From: Hysterangium stoloniferum
Lineage: Eukaryota; Basidiomycota; Agaricomycetes; Hysterangiales; Hysterangiaceae
DNA: 64,000 nucleotides
Direction: 5' to 3'
Assembly (NCBI GenBank): GCA_015178975.1
Contig: WHVD01000136.1
Location: 62,001 to 126,000, forward strand
A model generated the notes under the pieces. It had not been told where the DNA came from. It did no database searches and saw nothing but the letters and a program-made list of their open reading frames with translations. A program made the translations under genes and the position numbers. This document shows, piece by piece, positions 1-8,287 of the stretch (the first letter of the stretch is position 1; the number at the start of each line of letters is the position of its first letter).

Positions 1-110
1 TGGCAGTAGGAGCAAAGGTATCAGTGAAGTCAAACCCTGGTCACTGTGCATAGCCTTTTGCAACAAGACGAGCTTTGAACTTGTCAATTGTTTCTGGCAA
101 GTTGGCCTTG
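1..110 (-). pseudogene. Copia reverse transcriptase fragment (downstream part)
   Basis: Minus-strand translation gives the Copia RVT_2 hallmark FKARLVAKGYAQ followed by PGFDFTDTFAPTA. The codon between the two blocks is TGA, where the family normally has an arginine or similar residue, so the frame is broken; CGA to TGA is the simplest explanation. The fragment is cut by the window edge. It continues exactly the protein end of the inverted block at 111-470 (VFVIK followed by ANLPETIDKFK), which shows that the two were once contiguous. Confidence 0.8.
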
Positions 111-470
111 CTAACATCCACAACTATAGAGAATCTACTCCTGTAGTTGAGTCCAGTGATGAGGCAGAGGATTCTCCACTATATTCTCCTCCTCCAGTTG
201 AGTCTGAGGAAGAAGCCCTAGCTGCCAGTGAGAGAGATCTTTACATTGGTGTGGATGAAGCCTTTGAGTTTGCCTACAAGCCCAGTGCTCATGATGATGC
301 ACTGAGAACTCTCAAAGAGGCCTTACAAAGTCCTGATGCTGACAAGTGGTATGGCGCTGTATATACAGAAATACAATCCCTGCTTGAAAATGGCACTTTT
401 CGCCTTGCTAAACTACCTGAGGGTCATAAAGCTATTGGCTCTCGTTGGGTGTTTGTGATCAAGTGTAGCG
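111..470 (+). pseudogene. Copia integrase-RT linker and RT N-terminus, inverted block
   Basis: The plus-strand frame reads NIHNYRESTPVVES, an acidic linker, then DKWYGAVYTEIQSLLENGTF and GSRWVFVIK. These are the start of the Copia reverse transcriptase domain (RVT_2). The flanking Copia pieces on both sides are on the minus strand. Turning this block around restores a continuous protein at both ends: integrase tail ..PPKRY into NIHNYRE, and ..WVFVIK into ANLPETIDKFK. It is therefore an in-place inversion of about 360 bp, not an unrelated second copy. Breakpoints are approximate to a few bases. Confidence 0.75.
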
Positions 471-1084
471 CTTAGGAGGAACTCTGTTTCTGGGTGGATT
501 GTGACGTGGTTGAGGAGGAGGACTCAGTGAACATTCAGAATGTTTAGAGTTGGAATCAGAGTTGGAACTAGGACCAGGAGGCAAAGCATTATTCTGACCA
601 TCTCCCACCTGATTTGGTTCCTGTGGAGCTCCCATCTGAATAGACCTAGAGGGTCCAGGAATAAACAAATCAACAAATTGTGGATTATCAAGAAGAACAT
701 CAGGAGCAGTAGGAGTAGAAAGTATGGCAGGTTTAGACAAGCCTGGTAAGACTCCCTCATCAAAGACAGCATTATTACTGATAATAATCTTCTTAGTCAA
801 GGGATCATAAAACGTCCAACCCTTATAATCTGGAGGATATCCAATAAAGACACATTTCTTTGTGTGAGAGCCAAGTCCAATACGTTGGTCCTTCTGTACA
901 TGCACATAAGCAGTACAGCCAAATACCCTAAGATGTGATACTTCTGGTTTCCTACTATGCCAGACAGTATAAGGCACAGAATGCTTAAGAGCAGTGGTAG
1001 ATGAGCAAGCGCACATGAGCTCCAATCCTCATAATTATTTTCTCCCAATATGACACTACATTTGTAAGTATCACTGGATGCCAT
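471..1084 (-). pseudogene. Copia gag start fused to integrase C-terminal region
   Basis: From 1084 the minus strand starts MASSDTYKCSVILGENNYEDW, the usual opening of a Copia gag. Near 1020 it passes, with a frame change, into the integrase C-terminal region, recognised by HSRKPEVSHLRVFGCTAYVHV and KKCVFIGYPPDYKGW. The residues after that are a Pro/Ser-rich linker ending PPKRY. The rest of gag, the protease and the catalytic core of the integrase are absent, so this is a deletion derivative. Confidence 0.75.
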
Positions 1085-1912
1085 GACATGTCAATATCCA
1101 CCAAGAATTTAACTTAGAAGAACTAAGTAATTGGACAAGCAGTTGTAACACCGCCTTGCTCAACAAGGTTACCGTGATATTGCAAGGAAGGTAAAAACAA
1201 AGGCCCACTGAAAAGCACAATGCCAACAGTTCAAGTTCAATGTATCCAAAAGACCGTGTTAAAAGGTAAAATGACATGGCACAGACCCAGATGATACTGT
1301 GAAGCGCTTGAGGTGTAAGGGAAGAGTGTGACTGGAGAGAGAGAGGTGACAGGGTGTGACAGGGTGAGTCACAAGGGTGAAGTTGCCCAAAAAAGCAAAA
1401 TTGAGTGACAACAAGCGATTTGGAGTGTGGGAATATATTTCCTTTTATGGACATGGGCGCCTAAATGGGCGAAAAATGCGCACAATCACAGGTGCGAGAT
1501 GTGAGTCCAAAAAGCGACCAAATCAGGCCAAAATCCAAGGAGATATAACCAAAATAAAATCCAAATGCAATGTAAAGTGTTTTGGACAAGTAGAAGTTGT
1601 CAGAAAAGATGTGCAAAGTGATGGATTGTGCAGATGACAACCAGAAGTACTGGGGCCCATAACCTGTTGAAACAGTTGAATAACTCTTGACAAACACCCT
1701 GTGAGTGTGAGGAAAGTAAACACTAAGGAGACTTTCCCACACCCACAGTGGAGTATGCTACAGGGTGCTTACCTAAGCACCTACACATCAGTTACCTTAC
1801 TAGGTAACTCACTCAATACTGCACCTACAGTGCTGGGAAAAATACTACAAATATCAGAAGAATATAGGGAACATCATAGACTATGTGAGAGTTGTAATAT
1901 CATACTCTAACA

Positions 1913-2686
1913 AGTTTAGGGTTGCTTGTAAAATGGCATTTTTTGACGCCATTCTTGAACTTTGTACATCTTTCTATATTTGTCGAAATGGATATTGATT
2001 CCTTGCAACGATATGTCTGTGAGCTGTTGGTTGTTCAAAAAAACCACTGTCATGAACTCTTGCTTATACTCAGCTGTTAGCCACCTCTTCCAACAAAATT
2101 ACTCCCCATCGCGTCCCGGGGTCAATGATTAATAGGTGTAGACTTGCCCGATATTGGAGGGCTGGCCGTCAAAACTTGTTAGCACTGCTCTTAATCAGGG
2201 AATGTGTTCCATATACGTCGACTAAAGGGCGACAATCTATGCCCATAGAACAAGTTGCAGATAGCGTAATGGTATTATTTTCAAATGGTTTGACACAATG
2301 CATGATTAGGCTTGTGTAGCATTCTTAGAACTGGGAGTATTTGATGCATCAGTTTTTGGTTGGTGTGGAACCCTTCACCGAGGCGTGACCTATGGCTATT
2401 TATACTGATAGCAAGTACAAGTAACATAGCAAGATTGCCTAAATGATTTAGGTAACAGCAGCTAAGAAATATTCTGAGAGAAATGATGGGTGTGAGCCGG
2501 TGTTCAGAGTATCTCAAGGATACAATCATACACTGGGTCAATAGTGGATCTAAGTGCTCACAAGGCTCGCTGCCCTGGGTCACCTGGCATGCTATCCCAT
2601 GCAGCCAGAAAAAAGAGGTATATATCTGGTTAGATAGGAGCTCTTGGTGGGAATGAGCGTGTGATTTAACAAAATAAAAAACTATA
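1913..2686. other. No recognisable gene
   Basis: No open frame here resembles a known protein. The short frames at 2125-2319 and 2281-2583 have no recognisable motif and overlap on opposite strands. The base composition resembles the surrounding transposon debris. Confidence 0.5.
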
Positions 2687-2780
2687 GCCTCGCACGGGAA
2701 TCGAACCTACAGCCGCAATTCTCTTACCCAGTCAGAGGGACTGTAAAAGTTTTATGCTCTACCAACTAAGCTAACAAGGC
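2687..2780 (-). tRNA. tRNA-like gene, probably tRNA-Lys type, with intron-like insertion; possibly decayed
   Basis: Read on the minus strand, the 94-nt segment has a 7-bp acceptor stem (GCCTTGT with GCGAGGC, allowing G-U), a four-pair D stem, a perfect A box (TAGCTTAGTTGG) and a perfect B box (GGTTCGATTCC). A run of six T follows just downstream on that strand, a Pol III terminator. The anticodon loop region reads ACTTTTA, which would give a TTT (Lys) anticodon, followed by about 20 nt containing a small hairpin (CAGTC/GACTG) at the usual intron site after position 37. The 3' half of the anticodon stem pairs poorly with the 5' half (about three of five pairs) and the T stem has a mismatch, so it may be a pseudogene. 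Confidence 0.6.
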
Positions 2781-2998
2781 AACATGATTGGTGTCATCCA
2801 CATCGTAACACATACTAAACCACAACCCCACCGAAAGTTTGAGTCTGTTATTTTTTCCCCACATTCCAGATGTTTGTCATACTGCACCTTACTTGTGTTG
2901 TACTAGTATTTATATTGATAAAAGATAAATTCGTAAGGTAAGTCAATATATCTTATACGAACTTTGAATATCTATATAGTTCTGCATATGCAAGGTTG

Positions 2999-3540
2999 TG
3001 TTAAGTGCCATGTCGGAACTTATTCTGGAACTATCAGAAAGTCACCGGAAAGTCGGGAACTATCGGATAGGGTCAGGACGTTGGCTTCAGCTTATGTGCT
3101 GTGCCTCTACGCAAACACTCAAAGTCCTTAATTTCAGAAGTGGGACTTACAATGGAAGATACAGATATTCAGAGTTCCGAAGAGTTCCAAATATCTAGCG
3201 TACAGAAAGATGGAAGAAGGAATAAGAAACTAAGTCGATATCAAATCTAAGGTAAAGTACAAATTTGCGGAAACTAATATAAGTCTTCTCGTTATTGTAC
3301 TACAAACTGAGACTATAATAAGATGGAAATGGAAGTATTCTTAAATGGGAATACAATAAGACATATCGGGGAGACAATATTCCGAAATGGGAATATAATA
3401 AACAAACAAGTGAATACTTGTCAACAGACAAATTACCAAATGTGGAACAAGGGAAGAATGCAGAAGATACAGTAACTATGATGTTCCGTAGTCAAAGATC
3501 GGAAGTCGGATATTAAAACATCCAGGAATGGGTTGTAACA
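2999..3540 (-). repeat. 3' LTR of Gypsy family A
   Basis: The 542-bp segment begins TGTTAAG and ends TTGTAACA on the plus strand, so it has TGTTA..TAACA ends. It is oriented on the minus strand: just outside its minus-strand 5' end lies the purine-rich tract AACAGGGGGGTAC (minus strand, 3541-3553), as expected for a polypurine primer next to a 3' LTR. It carries the conserved hairpin at 3081-3103, 82 nt from its 3' end. Confidence 0.75.
3081..3103 (-). other. Conserved LTR hairpin, copy 1
   Basis: On the plus strand the arms are GGC and CAGC pairing with GCTG and GCC around the loop TTATGT, with TT and T bulges. It is a copy of the 23-nt element described under findings; the sense transcript of the element carries the complementary hairpin. 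Confidence 0.6.
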
Positions 3541-3553
3541 GTACCCCCCTGTT
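3541..3553 (-). promoter_or_regulatory. Polypurine tract of Gypsy family A
   Basis: The minus strand reads AACAGGGGGGTAC directly before the LTR start TGTTACAACC. Position and composition fit the primer for plus-strand DNA synthesis and orient the element on the minus strand. Confidence 0.55.
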
Positions 3554-4113
3554 AGGCTGAAATCCCATAGAGGTGATTAGGTAAGGTAGGCGTCACTTTA
3601 GTTTGGCACCTGTTTATGTAAGCAAAAAAGTGACCTGCTCGCACTCCTTTCTGTGCTTCCACAACATAGATAATCTGTAATCAAAGCCCAGGGAAGTGGA
3701 GTTGGGATCCATTCCTCCAGTTCTCAGGTTTAAAACTTGAAAAATAATTCACCCTTGCCAAGTAGTAGGACTTACAAATTTTGACTTTTTTTTTTGAGTC
3801 TCTGAATACTTAAAAATGCATTTCCATGTGATTCTGAGATTTTCAAAATTTCAACAGTGTCAGTATTGGCCGCTTACATAATCATCATGTGATATATTGG
3901 GCAGCCTTGTTTCAAGGCCTAAAATTGGAAAAGAAAACTGTATTAAATCAGTAAATGGTTGTATTAAATTCAAATATATGTACCTATATTACTTACCTAA
4001 GAAAAAGAGGGTATAGTTGCACATGTACTTGTGCAGTAAGCTGTGCACTTGATCACAGGCCACATTACATAAGCAGCACAGTAGCAAATGCACAGTTGCA
4101 CAGTTCTACTACC

Positions 4114-4424
4114 ATGCCTCAGAAGTCTAAAGCTGCACAATCTCACATCAAAAACCTTGGATCCAAGGCACAAAAAAGCCCTCAGTGACAATCAAGGATG
4201 TCCCAGATAATGATAACTTCAATTGCAAACCAGTTTCTCTCAATCTAGATCAAAGCAATGAAAGGATGTATGAGAAAGCATTTATTGTGCATGAAGAAGA
4301 TGGATCTCTCACCTTGGTGGGCTTTTTTGATGACTTTGAGGAAGAACCTCTACCAGATCTTGCTCCTGATTTGGACTCAGATGATGAAAATGATGAAAAT
4401 CCTAGAGATTATTACCCAGAGATT
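4114..4424 (+). pseudogene. N-terminal fragment of an unidentified transposon protein
   Basis: An ATG at 4114 opens a basic stretch (MPQKSKAAQSHIKNLGSKAQKSP). After a frame change near 4185 an acidic frame follows (DNDNFNCKPVSLNLDQ, then EEEPLPDLAPDLDSDDEND), ending at the solo LTR at 4425. Basic starts of this kind with an acidic linker are common in fungal DNA-transposon proteins, but I do not recognise the family and no catalytic domain is present. Confidence 0.4.
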
Positions 4425-5265
4425 TGTTAGGATACACACTCAGGCTGGGTTTCCGGAGAAACCTGCGGGATATCTGGTAGGACTTGGCTTCAGCTTATAG
4501 GCTGCGCCCTCGCTAGATCGTGTTGTCCAATTTCAAACGGACGGATGGGGATCCCGGGGAGTCCGGGCGGGGTTCGTGGGTCGTAGGTCGTAAGTCGGGG
4601 GTCGTGGGTCGTAAGTCGGAGGTCGTGGGTCGTGAGTCGAGTTGGTTGAGAGAGATAGATGCGCCGGAGCCCCTGGGCTCCGACTAGTGTGAGCGATGTG
4701 AATCGAGTAAGGTTTTTAGAGTGGAAAATATTATTAGATTACTGGGGGGAATCTAAGCTAATTTTCTGACTGGATTGTATGTACAACATCTGCCAGTTTA
4801 TATAGACCGTGGAATGCATGACATACCAAATCCAGTAATAATGAAATGAAACTAACAAAACATAAAACGGGAATAGTAAACACCAAATTGGTGTTAGGAA
4901 CAGAACAGAACGGAGCGGAGTCCGAATCGTGACAAAGCATAACCCATAACAGGAAACGGAGCGGGAGTGGAGTCCTAAATCGTGACAGGTCATTTGACTA
5001 AAATGGGAATGGGGCTCGATTAGAGCGGTGACGGGATTCTAAGCGGGGACCGGTGACTGATGCGTGGGACGAAGATGGACATAGACAGAGATGGAGTCCG
5101 GGGGAAGTCCGGTGACTGATATGTGTCGTAATGAGGTCGAACGTAACGAGTCTTGATGTAACGGAGTCCGGGCGGGAAATCCTATAAACAGACGATTGGT
5201 GCTTGTAGTGCATGGGGGCATACGGGTTAGTGCCCGGAGTCCGGCGGGATTGTCCAGTTGTAACA
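4425..5265 (-). repeat. Solo LTR (Gypsy-type), TSD AGATT
   Basis: The 841-bp LTR starts TGTTAGGA and ends GTTGTAACA, flanked by a perfect 5-bp duplication AGATT (4420-4424 and 5266-5270). It has no internal region. The hairpin lies 61 nt from its plus-strand left end, so it is oriented on the minus strand. It belongs to the same LTR group as the solo LTR at 29,841-30,728, with long stretches nearly identical. It contains short GTCGTGGGTC/GTAAGTCG repeats at about 4570-4640. Confidence 0.85.
4486..4508 (-). other. Conserved LTR hairpin, copy 2
   Basis: Same stem as the other copies (GGC, CAGC / GCTG, GCC) with loop TTATAG and a C bulge on the plus strand. It is flanked by GGACTT on the left and CTCGC on the right, as in the family B LTR. 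Confidence 0.6.
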
Positions 5266-5481
5266 AGATTCAAGAACTCTCTGTATTTTTTGACTTCATA
5301 ATAAATTTTTCAAAAATTTGATTTGCAAATTTGGCCACTCTTGGCACTTAGTAATATGATTACATAAGGTGCTGAACTAAAGTGATGCCTACCTTACTGA
5401 GTGATTGAAGTGACAGCTAATTGTTATGTGTCGTGAAATTTACGCAATTATGGAGGTGAGAGTTTCGGCTGCTGTCCTGAG

Positions 5482-5488
5482 TATAAAA
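5482..5488 (+). promoter_or_regulatory. TATA box of the antisense gene, family A
   Basis: TATAAAA lies 56 nt upstream of the ATG at 5538, inside the element and outside the LTR. The family B copies have the same heptamer 57 nt before their ATG. Confidence 0.6.
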
Positions 5489-5537
5489 ACCTCCAAATAT
5501 TCGAATTAACGTTTTTATTTCTTTATCCACAACTTGC

Positions 5538-6649
5538 ATGTCAATTCGTCAACTGTTGTTCAACACTACCCCGGAAGATTCAGACACCGAAATTGCCATA
5601 CTTCAAAAAATGTTGAAGGTCGCAATGGAGGAGATGAAGCAGCGACAAGAGGAGGAGGAAAAGGTTTTGATGCAGGAGTTGAAAAAGGCAGAAGAGGCGG
5701 AAAAATGGGAGTTGGAGCGAGTGAAGGTGGAAAAGGAGGCATGGATATGGAAGACGGTGGAGGTTCAGAAGAAGAAGGAAGAGGTGGAAAAACTACAGTG
5801 GGAGTCTGAGGCGGCGGAAAAATGTAAGGAGATAAGGGAAGGAAAGGTAAGTCCAAACCATAAGTTTCTGTAGTTCCATCCGATAACTATTGGGTACAGC
5901 GAAAAGCCGTGGAGGTGGAGGTAGAGGGAGAGGCTGGGCCTTCGAGTCCTAAAGTAAGTACCATTTGTAAGAGGTCGGAAGTTGATTAACTTCCGAATAC
6001 AGAAGCAAAAGGTCAAAGCTCCGGAACGGATGGAAGTCCTCCATGACATTCTGTGTCATCAATGTTCAATTCGGAATATGACATGCTGGAAACAAAAGGT
6101 AAAATGGGGTGGAACTTGCTATCCCTGCATGGTCCTCAAACTTCTGTGCACACTCGCTGTGAAGAGTGTTCCAAAAGTGAGAAGGCTCAGAAAACTAACG
6201 ATGTGGAAAGTTCGGGAGTGGCCAATGCGGTGGGAACTGAGATGCCGAACACAGATAGTATGGGCGTCGAACTCCTCAAGGACACCATCGACGCGTTAGT
6301 CTTTATCGGGACAGAACTTATGAAAATGTGGGATGCACTGGATTGCCATAATGATATCCAGGAAAAGGGTTTCCATTCGTTGACCCGGAATTTCCGGAGG
6401 CAAAACGAGTTTCTGGAGAAGGTAATGGTTAGCATCGGTATTATTGCAGTTTCCGAGAGGTTTTCCAATAAGGCAAGGGAGCAACCAAATGATCCGTTGG
6501 TGGAGTGTGTCGAGAAAAGGTGGGAGTCAGGAAAAGGACCGGAAAGTGAAGATGAAGAAGTACAGGATATGGTGGAAAGTGCGGAGATCGTGGATGATAT
6601 GGGAGTTGAAGCAGAAGGAGGGTTTGGGGTGTCAGAAACATTAAAATAG
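5538..6649 (+). CDS. Antisense coiled-coil / Cys-cluster gene of Gypsy family A (decayed)
   Basis: Exon 1 (5538-5846) encodes a short N-terminus and about 80 residues of Lys/Glu-rich coiled coil. It ends at a GTAAGT donor. Exon 2 (5900-5953) encodes an acidic stretch ending GPSSPK before another GTAAGT, and exon 3 begins at 6003 after an AG with KQK. These boundaries and residues match the family B gene. Exon 3 has CHQCSIRNMTC, the C-x2-C-x6-C half of a Zn2Cys6 cluster, then after a frame change CEEC without the last cysteine, then a helical C-terminus that reads open to 6649. The gene faces pol (stop at 6740) and has its own TATA box. The cluster looks damaged, so this copy is probably inactive. 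Its function is unknown; a transcription-factor-like role is inferred from the family B motif. Confidence 0.6.
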
Positions 6650-6739
6650 TTGCAAATATATTTTTAACTTGTATGATTTCAAGAATGAGTGTGATATCGG
6701 AAGTATCAGAAACTGAACAGAAAGAAAATGGAAAAAGGG

Positions 6740-7594
6740 TCAAAGTGATGATAAAGGTCCGGGTTTGCTCGGATAAGCTGTGTGGAAGTCAGTAACAATT
6801 TCCATAGCGTGTCCAAGTTCTGTGGCCAATATCCATGAAGTTTCCTCGTTGGTACCTTCATAACCTGCCCATTTGACTAAATAGAGCAATTTACAAGTAC
6901 GTTGGCGATTGTTGATTTCAGAATCCAAAAATTTGGAAACTTCAAATACAGGCACTCTGTCAATGATGACTGGAGGGGACGGAGGTTGAATACATTCCGG
7001 GATTTTGTTAGGAGCACATGGTTCTAACATGGAAATGTGGAAGATGGGGTGGACTGCTCACATACTATCGGAAAGTCGGAGAGTCCATGAAAGTGAACCA
7101 GCTTGTGCTATAATTTCAAAAGGGCCTAAGAATTTCTCAGTGAGTTTTTTAGAAGGTCAGGTGGTATGGAAGAATTGAGCTTTTACAAAAACCTGATCAC
7201 CAATTTTAAAATTAGGAGGCAGGATCCTGTTTTTGTCCATGGAACGTTGGTAATATTCCTGTGCGGAAGAAATAGCTTTCTGAAGTTCTTGATGTAATTC
7301 ATCGAGGTCGGTAATAAATTCTTGAGCACGGACAGAAGCCAAATCTTGTTCGGAATGTACTGTGAGATTTGGATTATAGCCTTTGTTGGCGAAAAAAGGA
7401 GATACGCCGGTAGTTGCATTCAGAGAGTTGTTGTAGGTGAATTCTGCGATTGGAAGAAGGGATTTCCAGTTGTCCTGTTGATAATTGCAATAGATGCAGA
7501 GATACTGTTCCAATGTTTGATTAACACGTTCCGTTTGTCCATCACCTTCCGGGTGATATCCCAAGGTGAAGTGTGAAGGGTATGCATATATCAT
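6740..7594 (-). pseudogene. Gypsy family A pol remnant: integrase end and chromodomain
   Basis: The 7594-7157 frame has GYHPEGDGQTERVNQTLEQY (the glutamate end of the integrase catalytic core) and the FFANKGYNPN and KIGDQVFVKAQFF blocks. The 7030-6740 frame has a chromodomain (LLYLVKWAGYEG...EETSWI). Between them the minus strand reads KKLTEKFLGPFEIIAQAG, then a TGA where family B has arginine (DNMRAVHPVFH). Upstream pol is missing. It is most similar to family B and clearly non-functional. Confidence 0.8.
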
Positions 7595-7602
7595 GATCAG
7601 GC

Positions 7603-8210
7603 TGTTAAATATTAGACATATTATAGTACATTATTATCTAGTATTGTTTCCTTTCTTTAATTCCTTATACCTTTCGAGTGTACCTTTGTTTCTTAGTTCA
7701 AAGCTTTGTGTATACCTGTGGGCACACTCGGCACCAGAAGAAGAGACACTTTTTACCCAGCAGACACCCCCTCATAACAACCCAGACGTCGAATAGTGAG
7801 AGGTGTCAAGGGTAACATCTCGGCTAATTATAAAGGTAGTGTTTTCTCACATACTAATAGTCTTTGGACTCAAACTGCGAAGGTCGAGTCCCACTCTCAA
7901 GTCTTTGCACTCATTGACACTGTAGTTGACTCGCGCTGCTATCTCTCTACCCTAGATATTCAGTCTTCGCTGATTATCTCTCTCACTTCTAGCTACAAGT
8001 TGTACCGTAAAGGTCAACTCTTCTATTCTCTTGTTCTAGTTGTCACGAGCAACTGTACAGTTGCTCTTGTGATGTGTAGTGCATCTCTCTACTAGTACTA
8101 TCAGTCTAGTAACCTACTGTATTGTACTGAATGGTCAATACTTACTAATAGTAGTTGAATAAACACTATTCTTCATATATCGAGTGGTCAGAATCTATCG
8201 ACTCTTCACA
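7603..8210 (+). repeat. 5' LTR of Gypsy family C
   Basis: It begins TGTTAAAT after the family A integrase remnant and ends CTCTTCACA immediately before a primer-binding-like sequence, giving TG..CA ends and 608 bp. Its left boundary is inferred from the TG and from the loss of family A homology; no partner LTR is in the window to confirm it. Confidence 0.55.
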
Positions 8211-8230
8211 GTGGTGATCCGAGCCGGACC
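8211..8230 (+). promoter_or_regulatory. Primer-binding site candidate of family C
   Basis: TGGTGATCCGAGCCGG begins 2 nt after the LTR end. TGG complements the CCA tail of a tRNA and the next bases could pair with an acceptor arm. I could not identify the tRNA. Confidence 0.45.
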
Positions 8231-8287
8231 GTTCTTTTCCTATGAGGAAAGATCTTATTATTTGACTACTAAGACTCGAGCACATGA

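Larger units (their letters stand above)
1..1912 (-). mobile_element. Copia (Ty1-like) retrotransposon remnant, deleted and internally inverted
   Basis: Pieces of a Copia polyprotein read on the minus strand: a gag N-terminus at 1084, the C-terminal end of the integrase region (about 1020-471), and a reverse transcriptase piece (110-1). Most of gag, the protease and the integrase core are missing at about 1020, where the gag start is fused to the integrase tail. The block 111-470 lies in the opposite orientation (separate entry). The stretch 1085-1912 is probably the upstream LTR: on the minus strand it starts TGTTAGAG at 1912. I could not fix its other end or find a target-site duplication, because the element runs off the left edge of the window. 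The copy cannot be functional. Confidence 0.8.
3579..5400. mobile_element. TIR DNA transposon inserted in Gypsy family A, internally deleted
   Basis: The ends are inverted repeats of about 45 bp: GTAAGGTAGGCGTCACTTTA near 3581 and its near-complement ending at about 5397, with matching sequence inward (GCACC..TTATGTAA). The flanks share GTGATT (3573-3578 and 5401-5406), possibly part of a 6-8 bp target duplication. Removing the element rejoins the Gypsy leader (GAAATCCCATAGAGGTGATT into GAAGTGACAG), which lines up with family B. Without the nested solo LTR it is about 1 kb and holds only a transposase-like N-terminal frame. An 8-bp duplication would suit hAT or KDZ transposons, but I cannot assign the superfamily. 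Confidence 0.6.
2999..7602 (-). mobile_element. Truncated Gypsy (chromovirus) element, family A, with nested insertions
   Basis: Read on the minus strand: the integrase end and chromodomain (7594-6740), a convergent plus-strand gene (5538-6649), a purine-rich tract, then a 3' LTR (3540-2999). The 5' part (5' LTR, gag, protease, RT, RNase H) is missing; the integrase frame is lost just before the family C LTR that begins at 7603. A TIR transposon (3579-5400) sits between the antisense gene and the LTR, and it contains a solo LTR. The layout matches family B at 16,216-24,012. Confidence 0.75.

Noticed and set aside
3081..3103. Hammerhead ribozyme in the LTR hairpin
   Set aside because: The conserved core motifs (CUGANGA and GAAA) are absent; only a simple stem-loop is seen.
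5566..5856. Pro-rich frame on the minus strand
   Set aside because: Shadow of the coiled-coil exon of the antisense gene.
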